Shown one piece after another: positions 6,950 to 15,198 of a DNA stretch of 64,000 bases. The stretch covers positions 52,802 through 116,801 of the forward strand of contig JBHOQO010000012.1 of the NCBI GenBank assembly GCA_042408925.1. Direction: 5' to 3'. The DNA is from BPIH01 sp042408925. Lineage in GTDB: Bacteria > Chloroflexota > Limnocylindria > Limnocylindrales > CSP1-4. Below the pieces are notes generated by a model. It made no database searches. It was given only the letters and a program-made list of their open reading frames with translations, and was not told the DNA's origin. A program made the translations under genes and the position numbers. The stretch's first letter is position 1. Every line of letters starts with the position of its first letter.

Positions 6950-8443
6950 ATGCGGGTCGTCATCGGCATCGACGTCTCGACGACGGCGACGAAGGCCGTC
7001 GTCGTCGACGAGGACGGGGCGGTTCGGGGGATCGGTGCCGCCGAGTACGGCTTCGAGACGCCGCGGCCGCTCTGGAGCGAACAGGACCCGGCGCTCTGGT
7101 GGTCGGCGGCGCAGGAGGCGATCCCGGCCGCCCTCGCCGCAGCCGGCGTCCCTGCCTCGGCCGTGGCGGCCGTCGGCCTGACCGGGCAGATGCACGGCGC
7201 CGTCCTCCTCGACGCCTCGGGCGCCGTCCTGCGGCCGGCGATCCTCTGGAACGATCAGCGGACCGCGGCCGAGTGCGACGAGATCCGGGCCCGGATCGGG
7301 ATGGAGCGGCTCGTCGCGATCACCGGCAACGACGCCCTCACCGGCTTCACGGCCCCGAAGCTCCTCTGGGTCCAGCGACACGAGCCCGAGATCTGGCGGC
7401 GGGTCCGGCGGATCCTCCTCCCGAAGGACTACGTCCGCTTCCGGCTGACCGATGCCGCCGCCGTCGACAAGGCCGACGGGGCCGGGACCCTCCTCTTCGA
7501 CCTCCGGGCCCGGGACTGGTCGGCGGAGATCGTCGCCGCCCTGGAGATCGATCCGGCCTCGCTGCCGCGGACCTTCGAGGGGCCGGAGATCACCGGAGCC
7601 GTGACGGCCGCGGCAGCGGAGGCGACGGGACTCGCCCCGGGGACGCCGGTCGTGGCCGGCGGCGGCGACCAGTCGGCCGCGGCCGTCGGGGTCGGGGCGA
7701 CGGCGCCCGGGACGATGGCCGTCTCGCTCGGGACGAGCGGCGTCGTCTTCGCCCCGACCGACGCGCCGCTCGTCGAGGCGCGCGGCCGCGTCCACGCCTT
7801 CTGCCACGCCGTCCCGGGCCGCTGGCACCTCATGGCCGTCATGCTCTCGGCGGCCGGGAGCCTCCGCTGGTTCCGCGACACCCTCGCCCCGGGCGTCGAC
7901 TACCCGACCCTCGTCGAGGCCGCGGCGGCGGTGCCGGCCGGAAGCGAGGGCTGCTTCTTCCAGCCGTACCTGACCGGCGAGCGGACGCCCCACGCCGACC
8001 CGCTCGCCCGCGGGGCCTTCGTCGGCCTCACCGTCCGCCACGACCGACGCCACCTCGTCCGGGCGATCCTCGAGGGGGTGGCGTACGGGCTCCGGGACGG
8101 CCTCGAGCTCATGCGGACTGCGGGGATCGCGGCGCCCGCGCAGGTCCGGATCACCGGCGGCGGATCGGCGAGCCCGCTCTGGCGTCAGATCGTCGCCGAC
8201 GTCCTCGGCGTCGAGGTCGCGACGGTGACGACGACGGAGGGAGCGGCGTACGGGGCGGCCCTCCTCGCCGCCGTCGGGGCGGGCTGGTTCGGGAGCGTCG
8301 ACGAGGCCGCGGCCGCCTTCGTCCGGGCAACGCCCGTCGCCGCCCCGGGACCCGACGCGGCGACCTATGCCGAGGCGTACGCGCGGCACCGGACCCTCTA
8401 CCCGGCCCTCGCCCCCCTCTACCACACCCTGGCGCCGGCCTAG
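6950..8443 (+). CDS. xylB: Xylulokinase
   Basis: XylB phosphorylates D-xylulose to xylulose 5-phosphate, feeding the pentose phosphate pathway. This 497-residue FGGY-family kinase shows the N-terminal phosphate-binding loop GIDVSTTATKAVVVD, the xylulokinase GLTGQMHGAVLLD segment, ILWNDQRT, the second ATP-site block SLGTSGVVF, the FLPYLTGERTPH-type block (here FQPYLTGERTPHAD) and RITGGGSASPLWRQI near the end. The ATG at 6950 has a good GGAGGAG upstream. It follows xylA and ends 10 bp from the convergent transporter ATPase gene. Confidence 0.96.
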   Translation: MRVVIGIDVSTTATKAVVVDEDGAVRGIGAAEYGFETPRPLWSEQDPALWWSAAQEAIPAALAAAGVPASAVAAVGLTGQMHGAVLLDASGAVLRPAILWNDQRTAAECDEIRARIGMERLVAITGNDALTGFTAPKLLWVQRHEPEIWRRVRRILLPKDYVRFRLTDAAAVDKADGAGTLLFDLRARDWSAEIVAALEIDPASLPRTFEGPEITGAVTAAAAEATGLAPGTPVVAGGGDQSAAAVGVGATAPGTMAVSLGTSGVVFAPTDAPLVEARGRVHAFCHAVPGRWHLMAVMLSAAGSLRWFRDTLAPGVDYPTLVEAAAAVPAGSEGCFFQPYLTGERTPHADPLARGAFVGLTVRHDRRHLVRAILEGVAYGLRDGLELMRTAGIAAPAQVRITGGGSASPLWRQIVADVLGVEVATVTTTEGAAYGAALLAAVGAGWFGSVDEAAAAFVRATPVAAPGPDAATYAEAYARHRTLYPALAPLYHTLAPA

Positions 8444-8453
8444 CCCGCCGGTC

Positions 8454-9239
8454 CTACTTGGCGGCGGCGAGCTCCTCCGGGGCCGCCTCGCCGGGCCGCC
8501 GCCCGGCGATGATCATCGCCAGGATGTCGTCGGTCGTGACCTCGCCCCGCTTCACCGTCTCGACGATCCGACCCTGGTACATGACGCTGATCCGGTCGGA
8601 GAGGTCGTAGACGTCGTGGATGTCGTGGCTGATGAGGAAGATCCCGATCCCCTCCTCCTTGAGCTGGCGGATGAGGGCGTGGACCTGGGCCGTCTCGGCC
8701 GGACCGAGGGCGGCGGTCGGCTCGTCCATGATGAGGATCTTGGCGTTGAAGTAGACGGCCCGGGCGATGGCGATGGACTGCCGCTGGCCGCCGGAGAGGC
8801 TGACGACTGGTTGCTTGAAGCGGGTGAAGTTCGGGTTGAGCCGAGCCATGACCTTGCGGGTCTCCGACTCCATCGCCGAGTCGTCCAGCTCGCCGAAGAG
8901 GGTCGTCCGCTCGCGCCCGAGGAAGACGTTCGCCGGAGCATCGAGGTTGTCGGCGAGGGCGAGGTGCTGGTAGATCGTCTCGATCCCATACAGCTTGGCG
9001 TCGCGGGGGTTCCGGATCGTGACCGGCCGGCCCTCGATGAGGATCTCGCCGCTGTCGGCCGGATGGGCCCCGGAGAGGGCCCGCATGAGCGTCGTCTTGC
9101 CGGCGCCGTTGTGGCCGACGAGCCCGACGACCTCGCCCCGGTGGAGGTCGATCGAGGCGTCCCGGACGGCGTGGACGCCGCCGAACGAGACGTTGATGTG
9201 TCGCATCTCGACGAGCGGGGTGACCGCATCGCCCGTCAT
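8454..9239 (-). CDS. Sugar ABC transporter ATP-binding protein, single ABC domain (XylG/FrcA type)
   Basis: This 261-residue ATPase energises the CUT2-type transporter encoded with xylH- and xylF-like genes. It has Walker A GHNGAGKTT, signature LSGGQRQSIAIAR, Walker B ILIMDEPTAALG and the H-loop in LISHDIHDVYD. Most xylose and ribose CUT2 systems use a fused double ABC protein of about 500 residues. This one has a single domain, like FrcA of the fructose system, so two copies presumably dimerise. I chose ATG 9239 (MTGDAVTPLVEMRH), preceded by a GAGGAGGCACGTGAG-like purine tract. The gene is last in the ROK-xylF-xylH-ATPase group. Substrate is inferred from context. Confidence 0.88.
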   Translation of the reverse strand: MTGDAVTPLVEMRHINVSFGGVHAVRDASIDLHRGEVVGLVGHNGAGKTTLMRALSGAHPADSGEILIEGRPVTIRNPRDAKLYGIETIYQHLALADNLDAPANVFLGRERTTLFGELDDSAMESETRKVMARLNPNFTRFKQPVVSLSGGQRQSIAIARAVYFNAKILIMDEPTAALGPAETAQVHALIRQLKEEGIGIFLISHDIHDVYDLSDRISVMYQGRIVETVKRGEVTTDDILAMIIAGRRPGEAAPEELAAAK

Positions 9240-9292
9240 CTCACGTGCCTCCTCTCGCCTGAGGGGTGTCGACCGTCCATCATCCGCCGCCG

Positions 9293-10615
9293 TCACGTGC
9301 CGCGCCGGCGGTTCCAGCTGTCGAAGGCGACGGCGAGGACGAGGACGATCCCCGCCGCGACGTTCTGGCCCGGCGAGTTCACGCCGAGGAAGGCCAGGCC
9401 GTAGGCGAGCGACTGCATGACGAAGGCGCCGAGGACCGCCCCCGGGATCGTCCCGATCCCGCCGGCGAACGAGGTCCCGCCGACGACGGCGGCGGCGATG
9501 ACGTAGAGCTCGTAGCTCTCGCCGACGTCGAGGGTCGCCGCGTTCAGGCGCCCGACGGCAACCGCCGCCGAGAGGGAGGCAAGGATCCCCATGAGGATGA
9601 ACGTCTTCATGATCGTCCAGCGGGTGTTGATGCCGGCGAGCTCGGCGGCCTCCGGGTTCCCGCCGTAGGCGTAGACGTTGCGACCGAAGCGCCGACGCTT
9701 GGCGATCCAGGTCATGACGATCGTGACGCCGATGAGGAGGACGATTGGGTACGGCAGGCCCATCGGGATCTGGAGCCCGCCCGGCGGCTCGGTGATGCCG
9801 TGCTGTCGGGCGTACTCGCTCGCCAGCGCCGGGGGCAGGTAGTTCATGTTCGCGAAGGCGGCGAGGCCCAGGATGATGAGGGAGCCGACGACGGCGAGGA
9901 GGACCTCGGCCCACATGGGTCGGACCGGGAAGCCGTAGCGCCGCCGTTGTCGCCGCCCGGTCACGAGCAGGAAGACGAGCCCGATGCAGCCGAGGACCCC
10001 GATCGCCCAGGTCAGCTCGCCACCGATCGACCCGCGGGGGCCGCCGCCGAAGAGCTGGAACGTGGGATCGAGGCCGGTGACCGCGGCTCCGTTGCTCAGG
10101 TACCAGACGGCGCCCCGGATCGAGAGGAGGCCGCCCAGGGTGACGACGAAGGACGGCACCCTGCCGTAGGCGATGATGAAGCCTTGGAGGGCGCCGAACC
10201 CGGCCCCGATGGCGATCCCGATGGCGAGGGCGATCGCCCACCGGAACGGGAAGTCCGGACCGAGCCCCACGACCCTCGGCAGCCAATCGGTCATGAGCAG
10301 GGCGTAGCTCATGGCGACGAAGCCGGTCAGCGAGCCGACCGAGAGGTCGATCTGGCGAGCGACGATCACGAGGACCATGCCGGTCGAGAGGATCGCCACC
10401 GTCGTCGCCTGGACGGCGAGGGTGACCATGTTGACCGGCTGGAGGAACTTGCCGCCGCTCAGGACGTTGAAGGCGAGCAGGATGACCGCCAGAGCGACGA
10501 GCATCCCGAAGAGGCGGAGATCGATCTCCGTCGCTGCGACGAGGCGGCGCAGCGACGCCAGGGGCGACTGCTCCGTCGTCGATGGGGCCTTGGCCGTGTC
10601 GGCCAGCTGGGTCAC
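9293..10615 (-). CDS. xylH: Xylose-type ABC transporter permease
   Basis: This 440-residue membrane protein is a CUT2 permease (BPD_transp_2 family) with about ten hydrophobic segments. Diagnostic stretches are VARQIDLSVGSLTGF, VPSFVVTLGGLLSIRGAVW and GGTSFAGGIGTIPGAVLGAF, which are typical of XylH/FrcC-like permeases. The chosen start is GTG 10615 (MTQLADTAKAPS), with CAGGAGGGC just upstream. It is separated from the upstream binding-protein gene by 95 bp containing a perfect 27-bp palindrome. It pairs with the single-domain ATPase 53 bp downstream. Xylose specificity rests on the neighbouring xylA, xylB and XylF-like gene. Confidence 0.88.
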   Translation of the reverse strand: MTQLADTAKAPSTTEQSPLASLRRLVAATEIDLRLFGMLVALAVILLAFNVLSGGKFLQPVNMVTLAVQATTVAILSTGMVLVIVARQIDLSVGSLTGFVAMSYALLMTDWLPRVVGLGPDFPFRWAIALAIGIAIGAGFGALQGFIIAYGRVPSFVVTLGGLLSIRGAVWYLSNGAAVTGLDPTFQLFGGGPRGSIGGELTWAIGVLGCIGLVFLLVTGRRQRRRYGFPVRPMWAEVLLAVVGSLIILGLAAFANMNYLPPALASEYARQHGITEPPGGLQIPMGLPYPIVLLIGVTIVMTWIAKRRRFGRNVYAYGGNPEAAELAGINTRWTIMKTFILMGILASLSAAVAVGRLNAATLDVGESYELYVIAAAVVGGTSFAGGIGTIPGAVLGAFVMQSLAYGLAFLGVNSPGQNVAAGIVLVLAVAFDSWNRRRGT

Positions 10616-10656
10616 GGTCGCCCTCCTGAACGCTGTCAGGACTGTGCCCCGGTCGC

Positions 10657-10683
10657 TGCGCCCCCGGGCAGCCCGGGGGCGCA
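10657..10683 (-). other. Intercistronic perfect hairpin between xylF and xylH
   Basis: TGCGCCCCCGGGC (10657-10669) is followed by one base and then its exact reverse complement GCCCGGGGGCGCA (10671-10683). No U-tract follows in the direction of transcription. Such hairpins between a binding-protein gene and its permease commonly protect the upstream message from 3' decay or cause partial termination, so that binding protein exceeds permease. A similar hairpin sits at the same place in the second sugar operon (21246-21275). Confidence 0.65.
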
Positions 10684-10710
10684 GGTCGACCGAATCCTAT
10701 CGCGAGGACG

Positions 10711-11910
10711 CTAGAGTCCGCAGGCCTTGGCGCCGGGATCGGACGCCGTGACGCCCTTGCAGATGTCGTCCTTCGTCGCGTACCAGCCGGCCGAGATCAC
10801 TTTGTCGAGGGTCTCGGCGGTGATCGGCGTCGGCTGGAGGATGAACGCCTTGACGGTGTTGCCGCCGGGCGTCTGGAAGTCGATCGGCTTGTTCCCCTCG
10901 GTCGGGGCGACCGACGGGTCGATGTTGATCGTGATGTCCGCCATGGCCGTGCCCTGGCAGAGGGCGAGCGCAGCCTGGCCGGCGGCCTTGCCGAGCTCGT
11001 TGCTGTTCTTCCAGACGTCGACGTACTGCTTCCCGAGGGCGACGTTGTTGAGGTTCGCCGGATCGCCGTCCTGGCCGGACAGCGGGACGAAGGGATGACC
11101 CTTGGCGGTCTCGGCCGCCACGACGCCGAGCGCCGTGCTGTCGTTCTCGGCGAGGATGGCGTCGATGGTGTTCCCGTCGGCGCGGGCCTTGTCGATGATC
11201 GCCTCCATGTTCGCCTGGGCCTTGCTGGTGTCCCAGGCGTCGGTGAAGGTGCCGTAGTCCTGCGGCCAGTTCGTGCCGGTCGAGTTGAGGACCTTGATGT
11301 CGCCCGACTGGATCTTGTCGAGGAGACCGGCCTGCTTGAAGCCCTCCGGGAGGAACGTCGAGGCGTTCGGGTCACCCGGGTCGCCCTTGATGATGACGTA
11401 GTTCCCCTTCGGGACCTTCTGCAGGAGCGCCTCGGCCTCGGCCTTGCCGACGCCGACGTTGTTGAAGGTGATGTAGAGAACGCTCGGGTCCTCGATGAGC
11501 CGGTCGTAGGCGATGACCGGGATGTTGTGGTCCTTCGCCGCCTGGAGGGCCGGGAGGATCGCGTTCTGGTCCTGGGCCAGGAGGATCAGGACGTTGGCGC
11601 CCTGATTGATCAGGTTGTTGACGTCGGTGAGCTGCTGCTCGCTGCTCAGGTTCGCGTCGGCGTCGATGTACTTGCCGCCGCCGGCCTCGACGGTCTTCTT
11701 GATGTTCGGCTGGTCGGTGGCGGCCCAGCGCGGCTGCTGGAAGTTGTTCCACGACACGCCGACGACGCACTGCGCGGTCTGGCTCGGCGGTGCCGAGGGG
11801 GCGGTCGAGGCGCCGGCTGAGGCGGCGGGGGTCGGGCTGGCGCCGCCGCCGCAGGCGGCGGCGACGACGGCGATCGCCCCGAAGAGGGCGGCGATTCGGC
11901 GATGGGTCAT
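10711..11910 (-). CDS. xylF: D-xylose-type ABC transporter substrate-binding lipoprotein
   Basis: This 399-residue protein is the extracellular sugar receptor of the transporter. A signal sequence ends in the lipobox VVAAAC with Cys about 20, followed by a Ser/Pro/Ala linker. The rest is a periplasmic-binding-protein type 1 fold: GANVLILLAQDQNAILPAL, IPVIAYDRLIED and AILAENDSTALGVVAA are close to XylF consensus. The ATG at 11910 has AGGAGGAGGAAA upstream. Between it and the ROK gene lies an 11-bp palindrome TGTGGTCCACA (11931-11941), a possible extra regulator site. It is the first transporter gene after the ROK regulator, and the hairpin following it probably raises its expression relative to the permease. 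Confidence 0.9.
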   Translation of the reverse strand: MTHRRIAALFGAIAVVAAACGGGASPTPAASAGASTAPSAPPSQTAQCVVGVSWNNFQQPRWAATDQPNIKKTVEAGGGKYIDADANLSSEQQLTDVNNLINQGANVLILLAQDQNAILPALQAAKDHNIPVIAYDRLIEDPSVLYITFNNVGVGKAEAEALLQKVPKGNYVIIKGDPGDPNASTFLPEGFKQAGLLDKIQSGDIKVLNSTGTNWPQDYGTFTDAWDTSKAQANMEAIIDKARADGNTIDAILAENDSTALGVVAAETAKGHPFVPLSGQDGDPANLNNVALGKQYVDVWKNSNELGKAAGQAALALCQGTAMADITINIDPSVAPTEGNKPIDFQTPGGNTVKAFILQPTPITAETLDKVISAGWYATKDDICKGVTASDPGAKACGL

Positions 11911-12041
11911 CTGCGATTTCCTCCTCCTGATGTGGTCCACACTCGTCGATGTGCCGTTCGATTCCTCAGTTGCGGTACCTCCTTCTGCGACGCTCCACGA
12001 TCCCGTTCGGACCGCCCGTCGCCGCTTCACGCACCCGGCGG

Positions 12042-13277
12042 TCAGGCGCTCGCCCGTTCGGCGAGACCGGTCCGGGGCCGAAGCCACTCCGCCGGGTCGG
12101 CGAGGAGGGGCTCGAAGGCGAGCTCCCCCGCGCCGAGCAGCGGCGCGTCGACCCCGAGCCGGGCCGGCACGACCCGGACGAGCGCCCTCGGCGCCGGAAG
12201 CGCGAAGTGGTCGAGGGCGTCCTCGAGGGTGTGGATGACGTAGGGATGGATGCGCCCGAACAGCCCGCCGAGGACGACGAGCCGCGGGTCGAAGACGTTC
12301 ACGAGCCCGGCCAGGCCCCGACCGAGCCAGCGGCCGACGTTCTCGAGGGCGGCGAGGGCGATCGGCGAGCCGGCATCGGCTTCCCGGAGGACCGCCTCCA
12401 CCCCGTCTCGTCCCTCGTCCGGGGCGTGCCCGGCTCGGAGCAGGAGGGCTCGTTCGCCCACCTCGGTCTCCCAGCAGCCGACGGACCCGCAGCCGCAGGG
12501 GACGCCGAGGGGGTTCACCGGCATGTGGCCGACCTCGCCGCCGAAGCCGGCCGCGCCGGTGAGCGGCCGGCCCCCGACGATGATGCCGCCCCCGACGCCG
12601 ACCTCCCCGGAGACGAAGAGGACGTCGTCGTAGCCGGCGGCCGCACCGCGGCGGATCTCGGCGAGGGCGCCGAGGTCGGCGTCGTTCGCCACCGTGATCG
12701 GCGCCCGGAGGTCGAGGGTCCGGCGGATCCGCTCGGCGAGCGGGACGTCGCGCCAGCCGAGGTTCGGAGCGAGGGTCACGAGCCCGTCGCTCCGCCGCAC
12801 GACCCCGACGACGGCGACCCCGACGCCGATGCACGCCTCGGCCTCGAGCCGCGGCGGCCAGATCGCGCCGACGAGCTCGGCCAGGTCGCCGACGATCTCG
12901 TCGACCGAGAGGTGGGCCCGCGGCCGGGCGACGCGCCGCCGCGCGTGGACGATCCCGCCGAGACCGACGACGGCCGCCGCCAGGGTGTCGACGCTGACCT
13001 CGAGGGCGATCGCGACGGCTCGGTCGGGATCGAGGTGGACCCGCGCCGACGGCCGGCCGGGGGTGCCGACGGGAGCCCCGGGCGTCTCGACGGCGAGGCC
13101 GGCCTCGACGAGCTCCCCGACGAGCCCTCGGATCGCGCTACGCGTCAGGCCCGTCCGGACGACGAGGGACGAGCGGGTCAGCGGCCCCCGGACGTGGAGC
13201 TCCCGGACGATGGCGCTCAGATTCGACCGGCGGACCGTCTCGCTGCGTTGTCCGATGGCGTCAGGCCGTTGCCTCAT
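12042..13277 (-). CDS. ROK family transcriptional regulator (XylR-like)
   Basis: This protein has an N-terminal winged helix-turn-helix (about 10-75; GPLTRSSLVVRTGLTRSAIR) fused to a ROK sugar-binding domain. The ROK zinc motif is present as PCGCGSVGCWE, and the phosphate/sugar-site motif as GVGGGIIVGG. I chose ATG 13277 (MRQRPDAIGQRSE). A TTG at 13304 in frame would add nine residues. The TTTGTGAA half-site (13285-13292) lies immediately before the ATG, which suggests autoregulation. The gene heads a block with xylF, xylH and the ATPase and diverges from the SDR gene. Xylose-responsive repression of these genes and xylAB is the likely role, inferred from context and shared sites. Confidence 0.88.
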   Translation of the reverse strand: MRQRPDAIGQRSETVRRSNLSAIVRELHVRGPLTRSSLVVRTGLTRSAIRGLVGELVEAGLAVETPGAPVGTPGRPSARVHLDPDRAVAIALEVSVDTLAAAVVGLGGIVHARRRVARPRAHLSVDEIVGDLAELVGAIWPPRLEAEACIGVGVAVVGVVRRSDGLVTLAPNLGWRDVPLAERIRRTLDLRAPITVANDADLGALAEIRRGAAAGYDDVLFVSGEVGVGGGIIVGGRPLTGAAGFGGEVGHMPVNPLGVPCGCGSVGCWETEVGERALLLRAGHAPDEGRDGVEAVLREADAGSPIALAALENVGRWLGRGLAGLVNVFDPRLVVLGGLFGRIHPYVIHTLEDALDHFALPAPRALVRVVPARLGVDAPLLGAGELAFEPLLADPAEWLRPRTGLAERASA

Positions 13278-13284
13278 CGCAAGG

Positions 13285-13344
13285 TTTGTGAACCTCTCGC
13301 TCAAATGTTGCCGTATACTCCGGCATCGTTGCCTGCGTTGTCAA
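13285..13344. promoter_or_regulatory. Divergent regulatory region of the ROK and SDR genes
   Basis: The + strand carries TTTGTGAA (13285-13292) and, after eight bases, TCAAAT (13301-13306), an imperfect inverted site resembling the xylA operator read in reverse. A good -10 box TATACT (13314-13319) faces the SDR gene but lacks a clear -35. On the minus strand, TTGACA (13344-13339) faces the ROK gene, but the nearest -10-like sequence is spaced loosely (about 19). A regulator bound here could control both directions. Confidence 0.4.
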
Positions 13345-13446
13345 GCCGTCGTCCGGACCCGTCGCGGTCGGGCGATGCCCCGTGGCTCCTCGCCCGGTCG
13401 TCGGCTCCACGATGTCGTGCTGCATCCGGAGGATCAGGAGGAACCC

Positions 13447-14154
13447 ATGAACGACTTGGAGGGAAAGGTCGCCCTCGTCACCGGTGCCAGCCGGGGGATC
13501 GGGGCCGCGATCGCCCGGGCCCTCGACCGGGAGGGCGTCCGGCTCGCCCTCGCCTCGCGGAGCGGTGCCGACCTCGGCATCGGCGGCGCCTTCGCCCGGT
13601 CCGTCGACGTTCGCGACCCGGCCGCCCTCGCCGCCTTCGCCGACGAGGCCGCGGCGACCCTCGGCGGCCTCGACATCCTGGTCGTGAACGCCGGCGTCGG
13701 CGCCTACGGGCCCTTCCTCGAGATCGCCCCCGAGCACATCGACGAGATCATCGACGTGAACGTCCGGGGTGCCATCTACACCGTTCGGGCCGCCCTCCCC
13801 CACCTCCTGCGGAGCCCGGCGGCCGACGTCGTCATGATCGCCAGCGAAGCCGGTCGTCGGGGTCTCCCATACGAAGCCGTCTACTGCGCCTCGAAGTTCG
13901 CCCAGGTCGGGCTGACAAGGGCCCTCGACCATGAGCTCCGGGAGCGCGGGATCCGCTGCACGAACATCTGTCCGGGCGGCGTCGCCACGGACTTCGCAAT
14001 GGGCCGCGGGCGGACGCCCGACATGCCGGCCCTGGCCGGGATGATGCGGGCCGAGGACGTCGCCGAGGCGGTCCTCTTCGCCCTGACCCGGCCGCGAACC
14101 CACCGGATCCTCGAGGTCGCCTTCCGCCCGGTGACCGAGGGCTCCTGGGGTTGA
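13447..14154 (+). CDS. Short-chain dehydrogenase/reductase
   Basis: This 235-residue classical SDR probably uses NAD(P)H to interconvert an alcohol and a carbonyl. It has the nucleotide-binding TGASRGIG (about 13-20), the structural NAG in ILVVNAGVG, a catalytic serine region VMIASEAG and the YxxxK motif in YCASKFA. CPGGVATDF follows as expected. AGGAGG (13436-13441) sits just before the ATG. It is followed 17 bp later by a Gfo/Idh oxidoreductase, so the two may act on the same sugar or polyol. The substrate cannot be read from the sequence. SDR family identity is certain; a sugar role is contextual. Confidence 0.9.
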   Translation: MNDLEGKVALVTGASRGIGAAIARALDREGVRLALASRSGADLGIGGAFARSVDVRDPAALAAFADEAAATLGGLDILVVNAGVGAYGPFLEIAPEHIDEIIDVNVRGAIYTVRAALPHLLRSPAADVVMIASEAGRRGLPYEAVYCASKFAQVGLTRALDHELRERGIRCTNICPGGVATDFAMGRGRTPDMPALAGMMRAEDVAEAVLFALTRPRTHRILEVAFRPVTEGSWG

Positions 14155-14171
14155 CGGGCGGAGGACGGCCG

Positions 14172-15164
14172 ATGTCCGAGCTTCGCTGGGGCGTCCTCTC
14201 GACGGCGAAGATCGCCCGGACGGCGGTCATCCCGGCCCTCCGGCGGGCGGCCCGCTGCCGCCTCGTCGCCCTCGCCTCGCGGGACGAGGCGAAGGGCCGC
14301 GAGGTCGCCCGGCAGTTCGAGATCCCCCGGGTCTACGGCTCCTACGAGGCGCTCCTCGCCGACCCGGAGGTGGACGCCGTCTACATCCCGCTCCCGAACC
14401 ACCTCCACGTCGAGTGGTCGATCGCCGCCCTCCGGGCCGGCAAGCATGTCCTCTGCGAGAAACCCCTCGCCCTCACCGCCGCCGACGCCGAGCGGGTGGT
14501 CGCCGAGGCCGAGCGGGCAGGGCGGCGTCTCATGGAGGCGTTCATGTACCGCCTCCATCCCTCCTGGCAGGCGGTCGTCGACCTCGTCGCCGGCGGGCGG
14601 ATCGGCCGGCTCACCGCCGTCCAGAGCTGGTTCTCCTTCTACAACGACGATCCGACGAACATCCGGAACGTCGCGGCCTACGGCGGCGGCGCCCTCTACG
14701 ACATCGGCTGCTACGGGGTGAACCTCTCGCGCCTCCTCTTCGGGGGCGAACCGGACGCCGTCGAGGCGGCGATCGTCCGCGACCCGGCGACGGGCGTCGA
14801 CGTCCTTTCCTCGGCGATCCTCCGCTTCGGCTCGGGGCAGGCGACCTTCACCTGCTCGATCCGGGTCGAACCGGACCAGCGGGTTCACATCTATGGGACC
14901 GAGGGCCGGATCTCGATCGGGATCCCCTTCAACATCCCGCCCGACCGCGAGACCGAGGTCTTTCTCACCAAAGGCGGTGATCCGCCGGTCGCGCCCCACA
15001 CGGAGGTCCTTCGTTTCCCGCCGGCCGACGCGTACGCCGTCGAGGCGGAGCGCTTCGCGGCGGCGATCCTCGACGGAACGCCGACCCCCGTGCCGCCCGA
15101 GGACGCCGTCGCCAACCTCCGGGTCCTCGAGCGGATCTTCGCGGCGGCCGAGGGAGGCGGCTGA
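14172..15164 (+). CDS. Gfo/Idh/MocA family oxidoreductase
   Basis: This 330-residue protein has an N-terminal Rossmann fold (WGVLSTAKIARTAVIPAL), the family hallmark EKPLALT at about 99-105 and a C-terminal substrate domain with GGGALYDIGCYGVN. That last block resembles dimeric dihydrodiol dehydrogenase and NADP-dependent xylose 1-dehydrogenase relatives. Oxidation of xylose or another aldose is therefore a reasonable guess, given the xyl genes around it. The ATG at 14172 has GGAGGA upstream; a TTG at 14151 in frame is less likely. It follows the SDR gene closely and precedes a secreted FG-GAP protein. The precise substrate is not established. Confidence 0.9.
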   Translation: MSELRWGVLSTAKIARTAVIPALRRAARCRLVALASRDEAKGREVARQFEIPRVYGSYEALLADPEVDAVYIPLPNHLHVEWSIAALRAGKHVLCEKPLALTAADAERVVAEAERAGRRLMEAFMYRLHPSWQAVVDLVAGGRIGRLTAVQSWFSFYNDDPTNIRNVAAYGGGALYDIGCYGVNLSRLLFGGEPDAVEAAIVRDPATGVDVLSSAILRFGSGQATFTCSIRVEPDQRVHIYGTEGRISIGIPFNIPPDRETEVFLTKGGDPPVAPHTEVLRFPPADAYAVEAERFAAAILDGTPTPVPPEDAVANLRVLERIFAAAEGGG

Positions 15165-15198
15165 GCATCGGCCGACGAGGGGCGAGGAGGCGATCACG

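Noticed and set aside
11949..11960. GTTCGATTCC, tRNA T-loop-like
   Set aside because: No acceptor stem, D-arm or anticodon arm can be formed around it.
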